A DNA stretch of 64,000 nucleotides. It comes from Verrucomicrobiaceae bacterium E54. Its GTDB lineage: Bacteria > Verrucomicrobiota > Verrucomicrobiia > Verrucomicrobiales > Akkermansiaceae. The stretch's first letter is position 1. Every line of letters begins with the position of its first letter. Below are positions 49,384-59,127 of the stretch, one piece after another. Position numbers and translations under genes: made by a program. The stretch covers positions 52,920-116,919 of the forward strand of contig JAKZES010000012.1 in NCBI GenBank assembly GCA_022548915.1. Reading direction: 5' to 3'. Under the pieces are notes generated by a model. The model saw only the letters and a program-made list of their open reading frames with translations, did no database searches and had not been told where the DNA came from.

Positions 49384-51318
49384 ATGTCGTCGCGCGCCTT
49401 CCAGCTTCGCTGCCTGCTGCTGTGCTCGGTCCTGGTGACCGGGCTCAGTTTGCTTTCGGTAAGGCTGATCCAGATCCAGATCTGGGACCGGAAGAAGTAT
49501 GCCGAGCGGGCCCGGGCGGCCTATGATCGCAGCGAGATCCTGCCGGGCTTCCGTGGCAAGATCGTCGATCGCCACGACGAGGTGCTGGCCAAGAGCATCG
49601 CGCTGAGCACCGTGATGGTGGATGCCAAGCTGCTCGAGGATCCGGTCGTGGTGGTGAGGGCCCTGGCTTATCGCGAGGCTTCGACCGAGGACGACTGGGC
49701 CGGGCTCGATGAAGCGGCCCGGGAAAGGAAGCTCAAGGCCTACCGCAGCATGATCCTCGAGGAGGAGGATCCCGAGATCATCGTGGCCAGGCACCTCGAC
49801 CAGGTGGTCCGGACCCTGGCCCGGCCGCTGGGCCTGAGGACGGTCGATCTGCGGGAGCGGATCGAGGAGCCGATGTCCCGGGGCCGGCTCTATTTCGCGA
49901 TTGCCAAGGACCTGCCCGAGGATGATGCCGACCGTCTGCGCCGGCTCATCGCGGAGAACCATCTCAAGGGCCTGCGTTTCGAGAATTCGATCCGCCGCTG
50001 GTACACCTCGCCCGAGCTCGCCACCCATGTGATCGGCTACACCGGCGAGGCCGAGGTCGAGGGCCCGAAAGGCAAGCCGGTGTTCCGCCAGGTCGGAAAG
50101 TTCGGGGTCGAGGCCGCGATGGAGGAATACCTGCGCGGGCAGGACGGCGTGTGGGATCACCTCAAGCTGCCGATGCCGGGTGAGGAAGGCAGCATGGTCC
50201 CGCCGGTGCACGGGCTGAACGTCCGCCTGACCCTCGACATGGGGATCCAGGCGATCGTCGAGGAGGAGCTGGATGCCGGACTCAAGGAGTTCATCAGCGG
50301 GCGCGGTTGCGTGGTCGTGCTCGACCCGGACAACGGCGAGCTGCTGGCGATGGTGAACCGCCCGCATTTCAATCTCAACTTCAAGAAGGGCCTCGAGCAG
50401 GGGGCGATGAACTACGCGCTCCAGGGAATCTACGAGCCTGGTAGTACTTTCAAGGTGATCGGGGTGGCCGGGGCTCTGAACGAGGGGCTGGTGTCACCGC
50501 TGACCTTGATCGACTGCGAGTGGGGACACTACGTGGAGGGAAGCTTGAGGATTCCCGACCACCACCCCTACGGCATGCTTTCGGTTTCCGACGTGCTCAA
50601 GAAGTCGAGCAACATCGGCGCCTTCAAGGTCGCCCGCCAGCTCGGCACCGGGCGGTTCTTCCGTTACGCCGAGGACTTCGGGTTCGGCGAGGAGACCGGC
50701 ATCCTCCTCAGCGGTGAATCCGCGGGCATCGTCCGCAACACCAACAACCTGGTCGATTTCAGCCGGGCGTCGTACGGCTACGCGCTGAACGTGACGCCCC
50801 TGCAGGTCGCCGCCGGATACAGCGTGATCGCCAACGGGGGTGAGTGGATCCGCCCCCGGGTGGTCCGCTCGATCGTGGCGAGCGACGGCACGGTCATCGA
50901 GCGCTTCAAGCCGGAAGTCGAGCGGAGGGTCATCAAGGAGAGTGTGGCCGAGCAGCTTCGCGAGGCCTTGACGACGGTGACCGAGGAGGGCGGCACCGCC
51001 ACTCGTGCGGCGGTCCCCGGGTTCAAGGTTGCGGGCAAGACCGGAACCGCGATCCGGATCGTCGACGGGCACTACCAGCATGGTCACTACACGGTGTCCT
51101 TCGCCGGCATGATGCCCGCGCAGGACCCCAGGTTCGTCTGCCTGGTGGTGGTGGACGATCCGCTCACGGAGGAGGTCTCCCGCTTCGGAGGAACGGTGGC
51201 CGCTCCGATCTTCTCGAAAATCGCCGGACGCATCGCGACCCATTTGAACCTGACCCCCACCGAACCGCTGGAGGAGGACGACGAGGAGTCGTCGCTGGCC
51301 GGCACCCACGAGCCATGA
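49384..51318 (+). CDS. ftsI: Peptidoglycan transpeptidase FtsI (PBP3)
   Basis: 644 residues. One N-terminal membrane helix, a PBP dimerisation domain, then the transpeptidase with active-site Ser354 in PGSTFK, the SSN motif (408-410) and KTGT (552-555). It cross-links septal peptidoglycan. The dimerisation region has an insertion of about 50 acidic residues (EASTEDDWAGLDEAARERKLKAYRSMILEEEDPE). The start of murE overlaps the stop (ATGA). Confidence 0.95.
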   Translation: MSSRAFQLRCLLLCSVLVTGLSLLSVRLIQIQIWDRKKYAERARAAYDRSEILPGFRGKIVDRHDEVLAKSIALSTVMVDAKLLEDPVVVVRALAYREASTEDDWAGLDEAARERKLKAYRSMILEEEDPEIIVARHLDQVVRTLARPLGLRTVDLRERIEEPMSRGRLYFAIAKDLPEDDADRLRRLIAENHLKGLRFENSIRRWYTSPELATHVIGYTGEAEVEGPKGKPVFRQVGKFGVEAAMEEYLRGQDGVWDHLKLPMPGEEGSMVPPVHGLNVRLTLDMGIQAIVEEELDAGLKEFISGRGCVVVLDPDNGELLAMVNRPHFNLNFKKGLEQGAMNYALQGIYEPGSTFKVIGVAGALNEGLVSPLTLIDCEWGHYVEGSLRIPDHHPYGMLSVSDVLKKSSNIGAFKVARQLGTGRFFRYAEDFGFGEETGILLSGESAGIVRNTNNLVDFSRASYGYALNVTPLQVAAGYSVIANGGEWIRPRVVRSIVASDGTVIERFKPEVERRVIKESVAEQLREALTTVTEEGGTATRAAVPGFKVAGKTGTAIRIVDGHYQHGHYTVSFAGMMPAQDPRFVCLVVVDDPLTEEVSRFGGTVAAPIFSKIAGRIATHLNLTPTEPLEEDDEESSLAGTHEP

Positions 51319-52817
51319 CCCTGCGCGATCTCATTCCCCGGCTGCAGCGTCCGTTGGTCGATGGCGACCCCGGGGTCGAGGTGACGTCGGTGACCGCCGA
51401 CTCGCGTTCGGCGGAGAAGGGCTCGATCTTCGTCGCCATCCGCGGCGGCAGCGTGGATGGTCGGCGCTTCATTCGTCCGGCCGTCGATGCCGGGGCGGTG
51501 GTGGTGGTGAGCGACGCCGCCCGGGAAACGGGAGATCCGACCGGTGTGGTGTGGATCCAGGTCGCCGATGTGCGCGCGGCCCTTTCCGCGCTCGCCGCCG
51601 CATTCGAGGGCGACCCCTCCGCCGATCTGAAGATGGCCGGGGTCACCGGGACCAACGGCAAGACGACGACCGTCTTCCTCCTCCATCACCTGATGAAGTC
51701 CGAGTGGCACCGCGCGGGAATGCTCGGCACCGTGACCATCGACGACGGTGAACGGCATGTCGAGGCGAGCCACACGACGCCCGATGCGGTCGCCTTGCAG
51801 GGAATCGTCCGCCGCATGCTCGACAACGGCTGTCGCGGGGCGGCGCTCGAGGTGTCGTCCCACGGCATCGACCAGAAGCGGGTTGCCGATCTGGCCTTTG
51901 ACGCGCTGGTCTTCACCAATCTCTCGCAGGACCACCTCGACTATCACGGCACCATGGAGGCCTATGCCGAGGCGAAGTTCTCGTGGTTCGAGGCCACCGC
52001 GGCGAATCCCCGCGGCAAGAAGCCCGTGGCGGTGATCAACGGCGACGACCCGCGGGGCGTGGAGCTCGCCGAGCGGCTCGAGGGCCGGATGCCGGTGGTG
52101 CGCTTCGGCTTCGGCCTGCACAACGACCTGCGGGCGATCGATTTCCGGCAGTCGGCCCGCGGTCTGGAGTTCAAGCTCGAGGCCAAGGGTCGCAGCTATT
52201 TGGTGCGGGCGCCGCTGATCGGGCGCTTCAACGTGCTCAACGTGCTGGCGACGCTCGGTGCGGCGCGGGCGATGGGAATTTCGATGCGGGCGGCGGTCGC
52301 CGCGGTCGCCGACGCGCCCCAGGTGCCGGGCCGCATGGAGAACTGCGGCACCCGCGACCGGATCACGGTGTTCGTCGATTATGCCCACACGCCGGACGCG
52401 TTGGAGCATGCCTGCCGCACGCTCAAGGAACTTGAGCCGCGCCGGTTGCTGACCGTCTTCGGCTGCGGCGGGGACCGGGACCGCGGCAAGCGCCCGCTGA
52501 TGGCCAAGGCGGCGGCACGCCACAGCGACGCCTGCGTGATCACCTCCGACAATCCGCGCAGCGAGGATCCCGAGGCCATCATTCGTGAAATCGAAGCCGG
52601 CATGGGAGGCGCGCGCCATCGCAGTGTCACCGACCGTGCCGAGGCGATCCGCATCGCGATCCACGCGGCCGGACCGGGAGACATCGTGCTGATCGCCGGC
52701 AAGGGCCACGAGACCTATCAGCAGTTCGCTGACCGGACCATCGACTTCGACGACCGCAATCAGGCCCGCATCGCGCTCGAGGAGCGTCCGGATCCGGAAA
52801 GGAGGAGTCGCTCATGA
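51315..52817 (+). CDS. murE: UDP-MurNAc-tripeptide ligase MurE (meso-DAP adding)
   Basis: 500 residues. ATP-binding GVTGTNGKTTT, LEVSSHGIDQKRV, and DNPRSEDP (412 onward), the motif that selects meso-diaminopimelate over lysine. It adds meso-DAP to UDP-MurNAc-L-Ala-D-Glu, tying in with DapL in this window. It overlaps ftsI and murF by 4 bp each, showing tight coupling. Confidence 0.97.
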   Translation: MTLRDLIPRLQRPLVDGDPGVEVTSVTADSRSAEKGSIFVAIRGGSVDGRRFIRPAVDAGAVVVVSDAARETGDPTGVVWIQVADVRAALSALAAAFEGDPSADLKMAGVTGTNGKTTTVFLLHHLMKSEWHRAGMLGTVTIDDGERHVEASHTTPDAVALQGIVRRMLDNGCRGAALEVSSHGIDQKRVADLAFDALVFTNLSQDHLDYHGTMEAYAEAKFSWFEATAANPRGKKPVAVINGDDPRGVELAERLEGRMPVVRFGFGLHNDLRAIDFRQSARGLEFKLEAKGRSYLVRAPLIGRFNVLNVLATLGAARAMGISMRAAVAAVADAPQVPGRMENCGTRDRITVFVDYAHTPDALEHACRTLKELEPRRLLTVFGCGGDRDRGKRPLMAKAAARHSDACVITSDNPRSEDPEAIIREIEAGMGGARHRSVTDRAEAIRIAIHAAGPGDIVLIAGKGHETYQQFADRTIDFDDRNQARIALEERPDPERRSRS

Positions 52818-54175
52818 ACCTGGTGGACGCGGCAACCCTGTCACAGGTCACCGGCGGATCGCTTGTCGGCGGGGATCCGTCGTGCACGGTTTCCGGGGTC
52901 TCGACCGATACCCGCACGATCCAGCCGGGTGACCTCTTCGTCGCCCTGCGCGGGGAGCGTTTCGATGGCAACCAGTTCGCCGCCTCAGCGGCGGCCGCCG
53001 GAGCCTCGGTCCTGCTGGTGGAACGCTGGGAAGGTGAGATGCCCGCAAGTGCGGCGGTGGTGCAGGTGGCCGACGGGCTGCTGGCCCTCCAGCGCCTGGC
53101 GCACTGGCATCGCCACCGTCTCGACCTGCCGGTGCTCGGCATCACCGGCTCAAACGGCAAGACCAGCACCAAGGACTTCGCCCGGGCGGTCCTTTCCCGC
53201 CGCGGACCGGTCCTGGCGACGAAGGGGAACCTCAACAACCACATCGGGGTGCCGCTGACCGTGCTTTCGATCGACGATTCGCACACGGCGGCCGTGGTCG
53301 AGATGGGGATGAACCATGCCGGTGAGATTGCGCCACTGTGCGAGATTGCGATGCCGCGCTTCGGCATCATCACCAACATCGGCACCGCTCACATCGAGAA
53401 CCTCGGCAGCCGCGAGGCCATCGCCGAGGAAAAGGGGGCGCTGGCGCGGGCGTTGCCCGGAGATGGCACCCTCTTTGTGCCGGCCGGCTGTGATTTCTTC
53501 GACTACTTCAGATCCCGTACCAAGGCCCGCGTGGTGCCGGTCGGGAACGGTCGGGGGTTGATCCGTGCCGAGAACCTGGCGCAGGCCGACGGCCGCACCC
53601 GTTTCACCCTGGTGATCGAGGATGACTCGGCCGCGGAGGTCGACCTTCCGGTCCTCGGACGCCACATGGTGAAGAACTCCCTGCTCGCCGCCGGCTGCGG
53701 ATGGGTGCTTGGCATGGATGCGGAGGAAATCGCCGCCGGTCTGTCGTCCGCCTCCCTGACCAGTGGCCGCCTGCGCCAGTATGAGTCGGGCGGGGTCATC
53801 GTTTTCGACGACACCTACAACGCCAACCCCGAGTCGATGGCCGCGGCAATCGAGACCCTGGCCGAAACGCCGCTTCCGAACGGCGGGCATCGCTACGCGG
53901 TGCTCGGGCCGATGGGCGAACTCGGTTCCCACGGCCCCGCCGCCCATCGCGATGTCGGCCGGCTCGCCGCCGAGGCCGGGGTGATCGTGATTGCCGTCGG
54001 CGAGGCTGCCGCAGGTATCGCCGAAGGCGCGAATGCCGATCTGATCGCCGACCCCGCGGAAGCGGCCACCGAGATTGCGCGTCGCACGAGGCCGGGTGAC
54101 GCCGTGCTCTTCAAGGCGAGCCGCAGCGCCGCCATGGAACAAGTGATGAACCAGGCCTTTCCTCCCCAAGACTGA
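52814..54175 (+). CDS. murF: UDP-MurNAc-tripeptide D-alanyl-D-alanine ligase MurF
   Basis: 453 residues. ATP loop LGITGSNGKTSTKDFARA, VEMGMNHAGEIAPLCEIA, and the C-terminal FDDTYNANPESMAAAIETL, all diagnostic of MurF. It adds D-Ala-D-Ala to complete the pentapeptide precursor. The stop overlaps the mraY start by one base (TGATG). Confidence 0.97.
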   Translation: MNLVDAATLSQVTGGSLVGGDPSCTVSGVSTDTRTIQPGDLFVALRGERFDGNQFAASAAAAGASVLLVERWEGEMPASAAVVQVADGLLALQRLAHWHRHRLDLPVLGITGSNGKTSTKDFARAVLSRRGPVLATKGNLNNHIGVPLTVLSIDDSHTAAVVEMGMNHAGEIAPLCEIAMPRFGIITNIGTAHIENLGSREAIAEEKGALARALPGDGTLFVPAGCDFFDYFRSRTKARVVPVGNGRGLIRAENLAQADGRTRFTLVIEDDSAAEVDLPVLGRHMVKNSLLAAGCGWVLGMDAEEIAAGLSSASLTSGRLRQYESGGVIVFDDTYNANPESMAAAIETLAETPLPNGGHRYAVLGPMGELGSHGPAAHRDVGRLAAEAGVIVIAVGEAAAGIAEGANADLIADPAEAATEIARRTRPGDAVLFKASRSAAMEQVMNQAFPPQD

Positions 54176-55395
54176 TGCTCTACTGGATTTACGAATGGTG
54201 GCATGAAGCCTTCAAGGCCGAGAACCAGGCCAATGTGGAGGGCTGGGCCCATACCTTCAGCTTCCTCAACCTGCTGAAGTACATCACCTTCCGCGCGGCT
54301 TTCGGCTGCCTCCTGGCCTTCGTGCTCAGCGTGATCGCCGGCCCGCGTGTCATCCGCCGGCTGATCTCGCTGAAGGTCGGCCAGCCGATCCGCACGGCCG
54401 ACGAAGTACACAAGCTCGCCGAGCTCCACGGCGGCAAGGTGGGAACCCCGACCATGGGCGGGGTGCTCATCCTCGGTTCGGTGCTGATCACCGTGCTGGT
54501 CTGCGCGCGGCCGTTGAATCCCTTCGTCGCCGTCTGTGCCTGCACGATGGGGGCCATGGGACTGCTCGGCTTCTGCGACGACTACGCCAAGGTCAAGGCT
54601 AGGAACTCCGACGGCATCAGCGCGCGGGCCAAGCTTTTCTGGCAGTTCCTGATCGCGCTGGTCGCGTCGTGCTTCATCTTCTTCAAGCCCGAGATCTCGG
54701 GTTTCGGTGCGACCATGGCGGAGATGGCCGACCCGAAGACGGCGCCGGGCTTCCGTCTCGGCGAGCTCCCGCTGCGGATCAGTGAGGTGACCTTCCCCCT
54801 GATCAAGGCGCCGATCATCGACATCCACTGGCTCATCATCCCGTTCTTCGTGGCGATAATCATCGGCTGCTCGAATGCCGTGAACCTCACCGACGGGCTC
54901 GACGGGCTCGCGACCGGGTGCACGATCACCGTTTCGCTCGCCTACGGCATCCTCGCCTATCTTGCGGGTCACATGTTCATGGCCACCGATTACCTGACGA
55001 TTCCCTACAATCGATTCGTCGGCGAGCTCGCGGTGTTCCTGATGGCGCTGGCCGGTGCCGGATTCGGATTCCTCTGGTACAACTGCCATCCGGCCAAGGT
55101 CTTCATGGGGGACACCGGTTCGCTGGCCATCGGCGGCGCGCTCGGCACGGCGGCCATCTGCGTCAAGCAGGAGCTGCTGCTGGTGATCATCGGCGGCGTC
55201 TTCGTCATGGAAGCTCTCTCGGTGATGCTCCAGGTCGGCAGCTTCAAGCTGCGCCGCAAGCGGATCTTCGCGATGGCGCCGATTCACCATCATTTCGAGC
55301 TGCGTGGCTGGCATGAAAGCCAGGTGATCATCCGCTTCTGGATCATCTCGATCATGCTCGCCCTCTTCGGCCTCGCCCTTCTCAAAGTCGTCTGA
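54175..55395 (+). CDS. mraY: Phospho-MurNAc-pentapeptide transferase MraY
   Basis: 406 residues with about 10 helices. The catalytic aspartates are in LLGFCDDYAKV and AVNLTDGLDGLATG, and HHHFELRG near the C-terminus is the family histidine motif (IHHHFEL). It transfers phospho-MurNAc-pentapeptide to undecaprenyl phosphate, giving lipid I. It is about 45 residues longer than E. coli MraY, with an insert around residues 180-205 (MAEMADPKTAPGFRLG). Confidence 0.97.
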   Translation: MLYWIYEWWHEAFKAENQANVEGWAHTFSFLNLLKYITFRAAFGCLLAFVLSVIAGPRVIRRLISLKVGQPIRTADEVHKLAELHGGKVGTPTMGGVLILGSVLITVLVCARPLNPFVAVCACTMGAMGLLGFCDDYAKVKARNSDGISARAKLFWQFLIALVASCFIFFKPEISGFGATMAEMADPKTAPGFRLGELPLRISEVTFPLIKAPIIDIHWLIIPFFVAIIIGCSNAVNLTDGLDGLATGCTITVSLAYGILAYLAGHMFMATDYLTIPYNRFVGELAVFLMALAGAGFGFLWYNCHPAKVFMGDTGSLAIGGALGTAAICVKQELLLVIIGGVFVMEALSVMLQVGSFKLRRKRIFAMAPIHHHFELRGWHESQVIIRFWIISIMLALFGLALLKVV

Positions 55396-56693
55396 TGACC
55401 CTCTCCGGAAAACGCGTGAACATCCTCGGTGCCGGCTCCAGCGGCCGGGCCGCGGCGGCGCTCGCCCTGCGCGAGGGGGCGGACGTGCACGTGTTCGACG
55501 GCCGCGAGAGCATCGATGTGCCGGTCGAGGGCGCGACCCTTCACCCCGGCACCACGCCCGAATCGGCGGAGCCGGGTGATCTGCTCGTCGTCAGCCCCGG
55601 GGTGCCGACCTTCGGCAAGCTGGTGGCGGCCTTTTCGAGGGTGGCGGGCGAAACCATCGGCGAGATCGAGCTGGCGAGCCGCTACTATGAAGGCCGTATC
55701 ATTGCGATCACCGGAACCAACGGCAAGACGACCACCACCGAGCTCGTCGAACGGGTCGTGAAGGCCTCCGGTTTCACCACCGTGGCCTGCGGCAACTACG
55801 GCACGCCGGTCTGCGAGGTGGTGATGCGCGACCCGGTACCGGAGGTGCTTTCGCTCGAGGCCAGTTCCTTCCAACTCGAGACCGTCGCCTCGTTCCGGCC
55901 CGACGTGGCGGTGTGGTTGAACTTCGCGCCGGACCACATGGACCGCTACGAAACCGTCGAGGACTACCGCGCGGCGAAACTGCGCATCTTTGAAAACCAG
56001 CGGGCCGGAGACCTGGCCGTGGTGCGCCATGGCGAGCCGCTTCCGGAACTGGCGGCGGAGGTGGTGACCTTCTCGACCGAATCCGGCGATGCGGATTGGT
56101 TCTCGGATGGCCGGCGCATCCTCCATCGCGGCGAGGAAATTCTGGATCTGCACGAGGGCACGCACCTGCGGGGCATGCACAACGCCGAGAACGCCATGGC
56201 GGCGATCGCGGCGGGGCTTGCCGCGGGTGCCGATCGTGATGCGGTGGTGCGTGCCTTCCACGGCTACGCGCCCCCGAGGCACCGGTGCGAGCTGGTTCGC
56301 ACGCTCGACGGCGTCGAGTGGCTCAACGACTCGAAGGCGACGAACCTGCACGCGCTGGAGAGTGCGCTCCGCTCGCAGGACCGTCCGCTCGTCCTGATCG
56401 CCGGCGGCAAGGAGAAGGGACTCGACTACACGCCGCTGCTGCCGATGCTGCGCGAGCGCGTGCAGGCGGTGGTGACCTTCGGCCAGATCGGGGCGGCGCT
56501 TGCCGAGACCCTCGGTTCGGCGGTGTCGACCGAATGCGTGCCGACGCTTGCCGACGCCGTTCCCGCCGCCCGCGGCCGCGCCGTTCGCGGCGGCACCGTT
56601 CTTTTTTCGCCCGGCACCTCGTCCTTCGACCAGTTTGGAGGCTACGAGGAACGCGGCGACACTTTCTGCAGACTCGTCAAGGAACTCCTTTAA
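55395..56693 (+). CDS. murD: UDP-MurNAc-L-alanine:D-glutamate ligase MurD
   Basis: 432 residues. N-terminal Rossmann-like UDP-binding domain (GKRVNILGAGSSGRAAAALAL), ATP loop IAITGTNGKTTTTELVERV, LEASSFQLE, and C-terminal VEWLNDSKATNLHALESAL and LIAGGKEKGLDYTPL. It adds D-glutamate to UDP-MurNAc-L-Ala. It overlaps mraY by one base. Confidence 0.97.
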   Translation: MTLSGKRVNILGAGSSGRAAAALALREGADVHVFDGRESIDVPVEGATLHPGTTPESAEPGDLLVVSPGVPTFGKLVAAFSRVAGETIGEIELASRYYEGRIIAITGTNGKTTTTELVERVVKASGFTTVACGNYGTPVCEVVMRDPVPEVLSLEASSFQLETVASFRPDVAVWLNFAPDHMDRYETVEDYRAAKLRIFENQRAGDLAVVRHGEPLPELAAEVVTFSTESGDADWFSDGRRILHRGEEILDLHEGTHLRGMHNAENAMAAIAAGLAAGADRDAVVRAFHGYAPPRHRCELVRTLDGVEWLNDSKATNLHALESALRSQDRPLVLIAGGKEKGLDYTPLLPMLRERVQAVVTFGQIGAALAETLGSAVSTECVPTLADAVPAARGRAVRGGTVLFSPGTSSFDQFGGYEERGDTFCRLVKELL

Positions 56694-56706
56694 CCACCCT
56701 GAAATC

Positions 56707-57528
56707 ATGAGAACACAACGCCTGACCGTGAAACGACGCTCGGCCCGCAAAAGGGGGCTGACCACGCTCTTCGCGAACGTCGCGAGGAAGAGGAACAAGC
56801 GGCATCGTGCCGCCACCACCGCGAGTAGCGCGGATTTCGAGGGCGACGTGCCGAACCTCGGCATCGCCCGTGCCCTGATCGTCATCCTTGCCATCCATGT
56901 GGTGGCGATCGCCGGCATCTTCTTCCACAGCCACTGGCTCGAGGGGGAGAACGACAAGATGATCCAGAAGCCCGCCGCCAAGCCGGTCCAGCCGGCGGCT
57001 CTCGCCGTAGTGGCCGATGAGCCCGACCTGCCGAAGATCCGCTCCGGCGACTCGCTCTACACCGTTGGCACGGGAGACACCTATGAAGGCATCGCCTCAC
57101 GCTTCGGCATCGACGAAACCGAGCTTCGTTCGGCCAATGACAACATTCCGCTGCGCCAGGGCCGCTACCTGCGCATCCCGCCGAAGACCATCACCGCGGT
57201 CGAGCCGGCGGAATTTGCCGAGATCCGTGCCGGTGGGCAGCCGACCCGCGTCGAGCCGGTGGCACCGGTCGTGCAGGAGACCGGGTCGTCCGCGCCTCCG
57301 GCAGCCGGACTGGTCGTCACCGATGCCGCGCGCCAGGTCGATGCCCGGGCGGCGGGCGAGGACGTTCCGGACAGCACGACTTCTACCGGGGGCTACAAGG
57401 TCAAGCCCGGCGACACCTTCTGGGCGATCGCCCAGAAACACGGCACCTCGGTTGATAAACTCATGGCCCTGAACGGTATTGATGATCCGAAGCGCCTGCG
57501 CGTCGGCATGGACCTGAAGCTTCCCTGA
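56707..57528 (+). CDS. Membrane-anchored protein with two LysM domains
   Basis: 273 residues. A strongly basic N-terminus (VKRRSARKRGL...ARKRNKRHR) and one helix (ARALIVILAIHVVAIAGIFFHS), then LysM 1 (LYTVGTGDTYEGIASRFGIDETELRSANDNIPLRQGRYLRIP), a Pro/Ala linker, and LysM 2 (YKVKPGDTFWAIAQKHGTSVDKLMALNGIDDPKRLRVGMDLKLP). LysM domains bind peptidoglycan glycans. It lies between murD and ftsW, where murG or ftsQ-type genes are more usual, so a division-site role is plausible. Both LysM domains lack any catalytic unit. Confidence 0.85.
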   Translation: MRTQRLTVKRRSARKRGLTTLFANVARKRNKRHRAATTASSADFEGDVPNLGIARALIVILAIHVVAIAGIFFHSHWLEGENDKMIQKPAAKPVQPAALAVVADEPDLPKIRSGDSLYTVGTGDTYEGIASRFGIDETELRSANDNIPLRQGRYLRIPPKTITAVEPAEFAEIRAGGQPTRVEPVAPVVQETGSSAPPAAGLVVTDAARQVDARAAGEDVPDSTTSTGGYKVKPGDTFWAIAQKHGTSVDKLMALNGIDDPKRLRVGMDLKLP

Positions 57529-57543
57529 GTAAGAGCTGAAATG

Positions 57544-57570
57544 CTGAACTCTGAACTCTGAACTCTGAAC
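57544..57570. repeat. Heptamer tandem repeat (CTGAACT)x3.9 before ftsW
   Basis: CTGAACT repeats almost four times and ends 7 nt before the ftsW GTG, occupying the place where a ribosome binding site would be. No SD is otherwise seen. Confidence 0.85.
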
Positions 57571-57577
57571 CTCGACC

Positions 57578-58726
57578 GTGACCCGTTACCTGAACCTGGC
57601 TCTCTGCACCGCCGTGGCGGCGCTGGTGGCGCTGGGTCTGGTGATGCTGGCGAGCACCAGTGCCTGGGTGAAGGGGGCGGAGGAACCCTACTACTTCTTC
57701 GTGCGGCAGAGTTGGATGGCGGTGGCGGGGGTCGTCGGCGCGTTCTTCCTCGCCACGCTGAATCCCGACCACCTGCGCAAGATCTGGCCGTGGCTGCTGC
57801 TGGCCGGCTGCCTGCTGCTGGCATTGTGCTACGTGCCCGGGGTCGCGGCGGATATCAATGGCGAGCGGCGCTGGATCCACTTTCCGGTGGTCAACCGCTT
57901 CCAGCCGTCCGAGGTGGCCAAGGCCCTGACGATGATCGGCCTCGCCGGGTGGTTTGCGCGCTGGCAGACCGAGATCCCGACCTTCTGGAAAGGCTTCGTC
58001 GTGCCCGGGATCCTGCTGGGAGTGCCCTTCGCGCTGATTCTCTTCGAGACCGACATGGGCACGGCCGTCGGTCTTGGTGCGGCCGGCTTTGCGGTCCTCT
58101 TCACCGCCGGCGTGCGCCTGATCTATCTGATTCCGACCGTCCTCGCCGGAGCGACCGGGTTCTACCTGCTCGTCCGCGCGAACGAGAACCGCTGGAGCCG
58201 CATCGAGGCGTGGTTGAATCTGGAGGATCCCTATCACCAGATGCACAAGGGCCTGCAGCAGTGGCGGGCGCTGCTTGCCTTCGGCAACGGCGGAACGAAA
58301 GGGCAGGGGCTGGGCAACGGCTTCGAGAAGTTCGGCCACATGCCCTATGCCCACACCGACTTCATCTTTCCCAACATCGGCGAGGAACTCGGACTCTATG
58401 GCACGCTCGCGACGGTGCTCTGCTACGTCGTCATCGCCGTGGCCGGCATCGGCATCGCGCTGAATGCCTCGAACGTCTTCAACCGATGCCTCGCGATCGG
58501 TCTGACCGCCGTGATCGTGGTGCCGGCGATGATCAACATCGCCGTGACCACGGCGGTGCTGCCCAATACCGGTCTGCCGCTGCCCTTCGTCAGCTACGGT
58601 GGCACCAACCTGGTCTTCACGCTGGCTTCCGTGGGCCTGCTCTGCGGCATCCATCGCCGCTCGAGACTGGATCGCCGGCCCGACTCCGGTCTCACCGCCC
58701 GGAAGACCTACGAGGTCCGGCTCTGA
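57578..58726 (+). CDS. ftsW: Septal peptidoglycan polymerase FtsW
   Basis: 382 residues with about 10 helices, a SEDS-family protein. RWIHFPVVNRFQPSEVAKALTMI, the catalytic-region NGGTKGQGLGNGFEKFGHMPYAHTDFIFPNIGEELGLYG and the C-terminal GLPLPFVSYGGTNLVFTL are diagnostic. It polymerises lipid II at the septum with FtsI. The start is GTG 57578 after the heptamer repeat. RodA is the alternative, but the dcw position favours FtsW. Confidence 0.95.
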   Translation: MTRYLNLALCTAVAALVALGLVMLASTSAWVKGAEEPYYFFVRQSWMAVAGVVGAFFLATLNPDHLRKIWPWLLLAGCLLLALCYVPGVAADINGERRWIHFPVVNRFQPSEVAKALTMIGLAGWFARWQTEIPTFWKGFVVPGILLGVPFALILFETDMGTAVGLGAAGFAVLFTAGVRLIYLIPTVLAGATGFYLLVRANENRWSRIEAWLNLEDPYHQMHKGLQQWRALLAFGNGGTKGQGLGNGFEKFGHMPYAHTDFIFPNIGEELGLYGTLATVLCYVVIAVAGIGIALNASNVFNRCLAIGLTAVIVVPAMINIAVTTAVLPNTGLPLPFVSYGGTNLVFTLASVGLLCGIHRRSRLDRRPDSGLTARKTYEVRL

Positions 58727-58773
58727 CGAGGTCCTTCTTGTCGAGCCCGGGAAATGATCGATGGTCTTCACCG

Positions 58774-59106
58774 ATGATTGAGATTCTCCGCGAGCCGGAC
58801 CTGATTCGCATTGCCCCCTTGAGCCAGATGCTTGAAGCGGCAGGGATCCGGACCTTCATCCGCAACGAGCATGTCTCGGTGACCGAGCCGACCCTGCCGG
58901 TCTTCTCGCCGGCCCTGTGCATCATGGATGAAGGCGACCACCAGCGGGCGCTGGAGCTGATCCGGGAGTTCGAGGAGGCACCGTCGGGAAATCCCGACGA
59001 ACTGGTGAAGTGCCCGGCCTGTGGCGAGGAATCGCCGGGCACCTTCGCCCAGTGCTGGAGCTGTCATGGCGAGCTCGGGCCGGCGGGTTCACCACCGCCT
59101 CGGTGA
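58774..59106 (+). CDS. DUF2007-type protein with C-terminal zinc ribbon
   Basis: 110 residues. An N-terminal DUF2007 unit (IEILREPDLIRIAPLSQMLEAAGIRTFIRNEHVS...LCIMDEGDHQRALELIREFE) resembles PII-like signal transducers. A CPACGEESPGTFAQCWSCHGE zinc ribbon follows (CxxC ... CxxC). It is possibly a ligand sensor; function unknown. It is in the same direction as ftsW after a 47-nt gap. Confidence 0.75.
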   Translation: MIEILREPDLIRIAPLSQMLEAAGIRTFIRNEHVSVTEPTLPVFSPALCIMDEGDHQRALELIREFEEAPSGNPDELVKCPACGEESPGTFAQCWSCHGELGPAGSPPPR

Positions 59107-59127
59107 GAGCCCCAAAGGGGCTTTTTC

